NCBI GenBank assembly: GCA_900540995.1
Contig: UQHO01000046.1
Location: 1-15,465 of the forward strand
Source: an uncultured Collinsella sp.
GTDB lineage: Bacteria; Actinomycetota; Coriobacteriia; Coriobacteriales; Coriobacteriaceae
DNA length: 15,465 nucleotides
Direction of reading: 5' to 3'
Below are positions 13,396-15,465 of the stretch, one piece after another (position 1 is the stretch's first letter; every line of letters starts with the position of its first letter). The notes under the pieces are model-generated. The model was not told the DNA's origin and did not search any database. It saw nothing but the letters and a program-made list of their open reading frames with translations. Position numbers and translations under genes: made by a program.

Positions 13396-14256
13396 ATGAC
13401 AACTTCGCCTTTGGCAAATCCCACGGCAACAAGGGAGCTGCTGGAGGAGTTTGGCCTTGCGACCAAGCATCGCCTGGGCCAGAACTTCCTAATCGACAAC
13501 CATGTGATCGAACGTATCTGTGAGCTCGCTGAGCTTGCGGGCGATGAGCGCGTGCTCGAGGTCGGCCCGGGTTGCGGCACGTTGACGTTGGCCCTGCTGC
13601 AGGAGGCGGCGTGCGTCACGTCGATCGAGGCCGATCCCGAGCTCGAGCCGGTGCTCGACGCCCACGCCGCCGACTATGCCAACTTCCGCTTTATCATGGG
13701 CGACGCGCTTAAGGTTGGCCCGGAGCAGATTGAGCAGGCCGCCGGCGGCGAGCCCACGGTATTTGTCGCGAACTTGCCCTATAACGTGGCGGCGACGATC
13801 ATTTTGCAATTTTTCCAGACGATGCCGGCGCTCAAGCGCGCCGTTGTCATGGTGCAAAAGGAGGTCGCCGATCGCATTGCCGCCGTACCGGGCAACAAGA
13901 CCTATGGCGGCTATACGGCAAAGCTCGGCCTGTATGCGCAGGTGACGGGTCGCTTTGAGGTGCCGCCGCGTTGCTTTATGCCGGCGCCGCATGTGGACTC
14001 GGCCGTCGTGCGTATTGACCGTGTTGACGGCGTGGTGCCCGAAGGACTCGATCGCGAATTTGTGGCCCGCGTGATTGATGCTGCATTTGCTCAGCGTCGC
14101 AAGACCATCCGCAATTCCATGAGCGCCAACGGCTTTGCCAAGGACGTGCTCGATGCCGCCTTTGAGGCTTGCGGTATCGCACCCACCACGCGCGCCGAGA
14201 CGCTCGACGTCGCCGACTTTGTGCGCCTGGCTCGGGAGCTTTCCCATGATGCCTAA
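13396..14256 (+). CDS. rsmA: 16S rRNA (adenine(1518)-N6/adenine(1519)-N6)-dimethyltransferase RsmA (KsgA)
   Basis: RsmA dimethylates two adjacent adenines near the 3' end of 16S rRNA, a late step in 30S assembly whose loss gives kasugamycin resistance. The 286-residue protein carries GQNFL (28-32), the S-adenosylmethionine loop EVGPGCGTLT (55-64), the acidic IEAD (77-80), GDAL (102-105) and the catalytic NLPYN (126-130). A near-perfect AAGGAGG at 13384-13390, five bases before the ATG, sets the start. The gene overlaps tatD by 11 bases; tatD next to rsmA is a common arrangement in bacteria. No defect is seen. Confidence 0.97.
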   Translation: MTTSPLANPTATRELLEEFGLATKHRLGQNFLIDNHVIERICELAELAGDERVLEVGPGCGTLTLALLQEAACVTSIEADPELEPVLDAHAADYANFRFIMGDALKVGPEQIEQAAGGEPTVFVANLPYNVAATIILQFFQTMPALKRAVVMVQKEVADRIAAVPGNKTYGGYTAKLGLYAQVTGRFEVPPRCFMPAPHVDSAVVRIDRVDGVVPEGLDREFVARVIDAAFAQRRKTIRNSMSANGFAKDVLDAAFEACGIAPTTRAETLDVADFVRLARELSHDA

Positions 14257-15163
14257 TGCCGAACGCGTGACGTTTACCAAGAAAAAGAAAACGGTCGCCT
14301 GTCCGGAGCCGCTGGCGCCGCTTGCCGATACGCATGCGCACCTGCTCTCGTTTTGGGGCAAGGAGGTGCCCGAGACGCTTGTGCGCGCCAAAGCCGCGGG
14401 CGTCGACCTGCTGGTGACGATCTTCGACCCCATCGCCGACAAGCGCAGCGTGACGGACTATAGCGACTGGCTGACGCGCGAGATTCTGCCGATGCGGGAC
14501 ATTCCGCAGATAAAGTATCTCGCCGGCGTGCATCCGTATGGCGCGCCGGACTATACCGATGACATTCACGCGCAGGTTGTCGCTGCGCTCGATGATCCCT
14601 TGTGCGCCGGCATTGGCGAGATCGGTCTGGACTACCACATGGATTACGACGACGACATCGCGCCGGCGCACCACAGCGTGCAGATTGATTGCATGGCGCG
14701 TCAGCTCGAAGTTGCCGTGCGCCGTAACGTGCCGGTGGAGTTGCATCTGCGTCACGAGGACACGGATGATGAGCGCACCTCGCACGTGGATGCGTACAAC
14801 GTGCTGCGTGAGGTGGGTGTGCCTCAGGCCGGTTGCGTACTGCACTGCTTTGGCGAGGACCGCGCCACGATGGAGCGCTTCGTGGGTTTGGGCTGCTACA
14901 TTGCCTATGGCGGCGCAGCCACCTTTAAGCGCAATGACGACGTGCGCGAGGCATTTGCGGCAACCCCGCTCGATTGCATTTTGCTCGAGACGGATTGCCC
15001 GTATATGGCGCCGGAGCCCATCCGAGGCCTAGAGTGCGAGCCGGCAATGATATCTATCACGGCAAATACGCTGGTCAACGACCGTGTCGATCGTACCGGT
15101 GAGGATGCCGAGGAGATCGCGCAGGCCGCTTGGGAAAATGCCCGCAAACTTTTTCAAAAATAG
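14246..15163 (+). CDS. tatD: TatD-family metal-dependent DNase / hydrolase
   Basis: TatD proteins are metal-dependent nucleases with an amidohydrolase barrel. The metal ligands are all visible: DTHAHL with His30 and His32, GEIGLDYH with Glu125, VELHLRH with His167, LHCFGED with His200 and ETDCPY with Asp250. The 305 residues exceed the usual 250-260 because of a basic N-terminal tail (TKKKKT) and insertions around 83-95. I start at the ATG at 14246 with GGGAG eight bases upstream; a second ATG follows at once at 14249. The gene overlaps rsmA by 11 bases and is probably co-translated. Its last codons (about 15148-15158) double as the AT-rich element of the tRNA-Leu promoter. Confidence 0.92.
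   Translation: MMPNAERVTFTKKKKTVACPEPLAPLADTHAHLLSFWGKEVPETLVRAKAAGVDLLVTIFDPIADKRSVTDYSDWLTREILPMRDIPQIKYLAGVHPYGAPDYTDDIHAQVVAALDDPLCAGIGEIGLDYHMDYDDDIAPAHHSVQIDCMARQLEVAVRRNVPVELHLRHEDTDDERTSHVDAYNVLREVGVPQAGCVLHCFGEDRATMERFVGLGCYIAYGGAATFKRNDDVREAFAATPLDCILLETDCPYMAPEPIRGLECEPAMISITANTLVNDRVDRTGEDAEEIAQAAWENARKLFQK
15148..15158 (+). promoter_or_regulatory. AT-rich element upstream of the tRNA-Leu promoter
   Basis: ACTTTTTCAAA, near-identical to 8845-8856 and at the same distance (eight bases) from the -35 box, although it lies inside the tatD coding end. Confidence 0.4.
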
Positions 15164-15166
15164 TTC

Positions 15167-15195
15167 TTGCGTTCGCGATAGCACTCCGTTATTCT
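15167..15195 (+). promoter_or_regulatory. Promoter of tRNA-Leu
   Basis: TTGCGT at 15167-15172 and TATTCT at 15190-15195 are spaced by 17 bases. Transcription would begin a few bases before the tRNA at 15207. Confidence 0.65.
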
Positions 15196-15206
15196 AATTC
15201 CTGCAC

Positions 15207-15293
15207 GCGGGCGTGGCGGAATTGGCAGACGCGTACGGTTCAGGTCCGTATGGGGGCAACCCCATGAAGGTTCAAGTCCTTTCGCCCGCACCA
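15207..15293 (+). tRNA. tRNA-Leu (CAG)
   Basis: The acceptor GCGGGCG pairs fully with CGCCCGC; the anticodon stem TACGG/CCGTA closes loop TTCAGGT (anticodon CAG, Leu). The long variable arm TGGGG-GCAA-CCCCA is typical of leucine tRNAs, and the T-arm is GAAGG-TTCAAGT-CCTTT. The CCA end is encoded (15291-15293), unlike in the tRNA-Phe of this window. Confidence 0.95.
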
Positions 15294-15300
15294 TTGATTG

Positions 15301-15329
15301 AAAGAGCTCCCAGCAATGGGAGCTTTTTT
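15301..15329 (+). terminator. Terminator of tRNA-Leu
   Basis: AGCTCCC (15305-15311) pairs with GGGAGCT (15318-15324) around AGCAAT, with an A-rich 5' side and a run of six T. Confidence 0.88.
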
Positions 15330-15340
15330 GTTATGGGCCC

Positions 15341-15420
15341 ACCGCGGGGACTTGAACCTGCGAAGGAGCGAGCGTCAAGAAAACGCGGAGCGTTTTTAGC
15401 GAGCTGGTGAGTCCGCCGGC
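15341..15420. repeat. Hairpin module with inverted tRNA-Leu T-loop
   Basis: GGACTTGAACC at 15348-15358 is the reverse complement of the tRNA-Leu T-arm segment at 15269-15279. AAAACGC-GGA-GCGTTTT follows at 15380-15396 with GAGC/GCTC-type words outside it. The layout matches the module after tRNA-Phe (9055-9171) although the T-loop differs and matches its own tRNA. The window ends before any second tRNA-end copy could be seen. Confidence 0.65.
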
Positions 15421-15465
15421 AGGGGGGGGGGGGCGGGGGGGGGGGCCGCGGGGGGACGACATAAC
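15421..15465. other. G-homopolymer-rich end, probable assembly or sequencing artefact
   Basis: Runs of 12, 11 and 6 G are broken by single C or CCGC, then ACGACATAAC. Nothing else in the window looks like this, and it ends the window directly after a repeat module, which suits a low-quality contig end. Confidence 0.6.

Noticed and set aside
13489..14442. 317-residue open frame on the - strand
   Set aside because: Antisense to rsmA and tatD with no recognisable domain; a codon-bias shadow.
15213..15410. 65-residue frame over tRNA-Leu and its downstream module
   Set aside because: It is read through a tRNA gene and a terminator; this is a known kind of false gene call.

Overview
The window is GC-rich, densely coded DNA with Shine-Dalgarno sites, frequent ATGA stop/start overlaps and a Tad (Flp) pilus locus of the layout seen in Actinomycetota. 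Together with the style of the housekeeping proteins and the tRNA promoters, this suggests a Coriobacteriia member, most likely Collinsella or a close relative. The assignment rests on recalled resemblance, not on a search.

Region 1 (1-8179) is a Tad/Flp pilus operon read on the + strand: a TadZ/CpaE-type ATPase whose 5' end lies outside the window, the TadA/CpaF motor ATPase, the TadB and TadC platform proteins, the major Flp pilin, an unknown membrane-anchored protein, a second small Flp-like protein, a TadE-like minor pilin, a large TadG-like protein, another TadE/TadF-like protein and a DUF192 protein. Most genes overlap by 1 to about 30 bases; the only clear gap carries the strong ribosome site of the Flp pilin. 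Four of the small proteins share an AQxTxE prepilin motif. The first TadE gene has an ambiguous start beside a short CG repeat. The large TadG-like protein carries a CxxCH motif.

Region 2 (8180-8788) is a probable toxin-antitoxin pair: an 88-residue toxin-like protein, then a ribbon-helix-helix antitoxin. A 6-3-6 palindrome in the upstream gap could be its operator.

Region 3 (8789-9667) is mostly non-coding: a tRNA-Phe with promoter and terminator, a 62-bp direct repeat of the tRNA 3' end plus terminator, an intervening hairpin module containing an inverted copy of the tRNA T-loop, and a four-unit tandem array of about 62-bp period made of alternating inverted 14-mers.

Region 4 (9668-15163) holds a cytosolic GH5-like protein whose usual NEP motif reads DTP, then rsmI, metG, rsmA and tatD: rRNA methylation, tRNA charging and a TatD nuclease. 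rsmI closely follows the GH5 gene, and rsmA overlaps tatD.

Region 5 (15164-15465) has a tRNA-Leu(CAG) with promoter and terminator, followed by a module resembling the one after tRNA-Phe, again with an inverted copy of that tRNA's own T-loop. The last 45 bases are G-homopolymer-rich and look like a poor-quality contig end.
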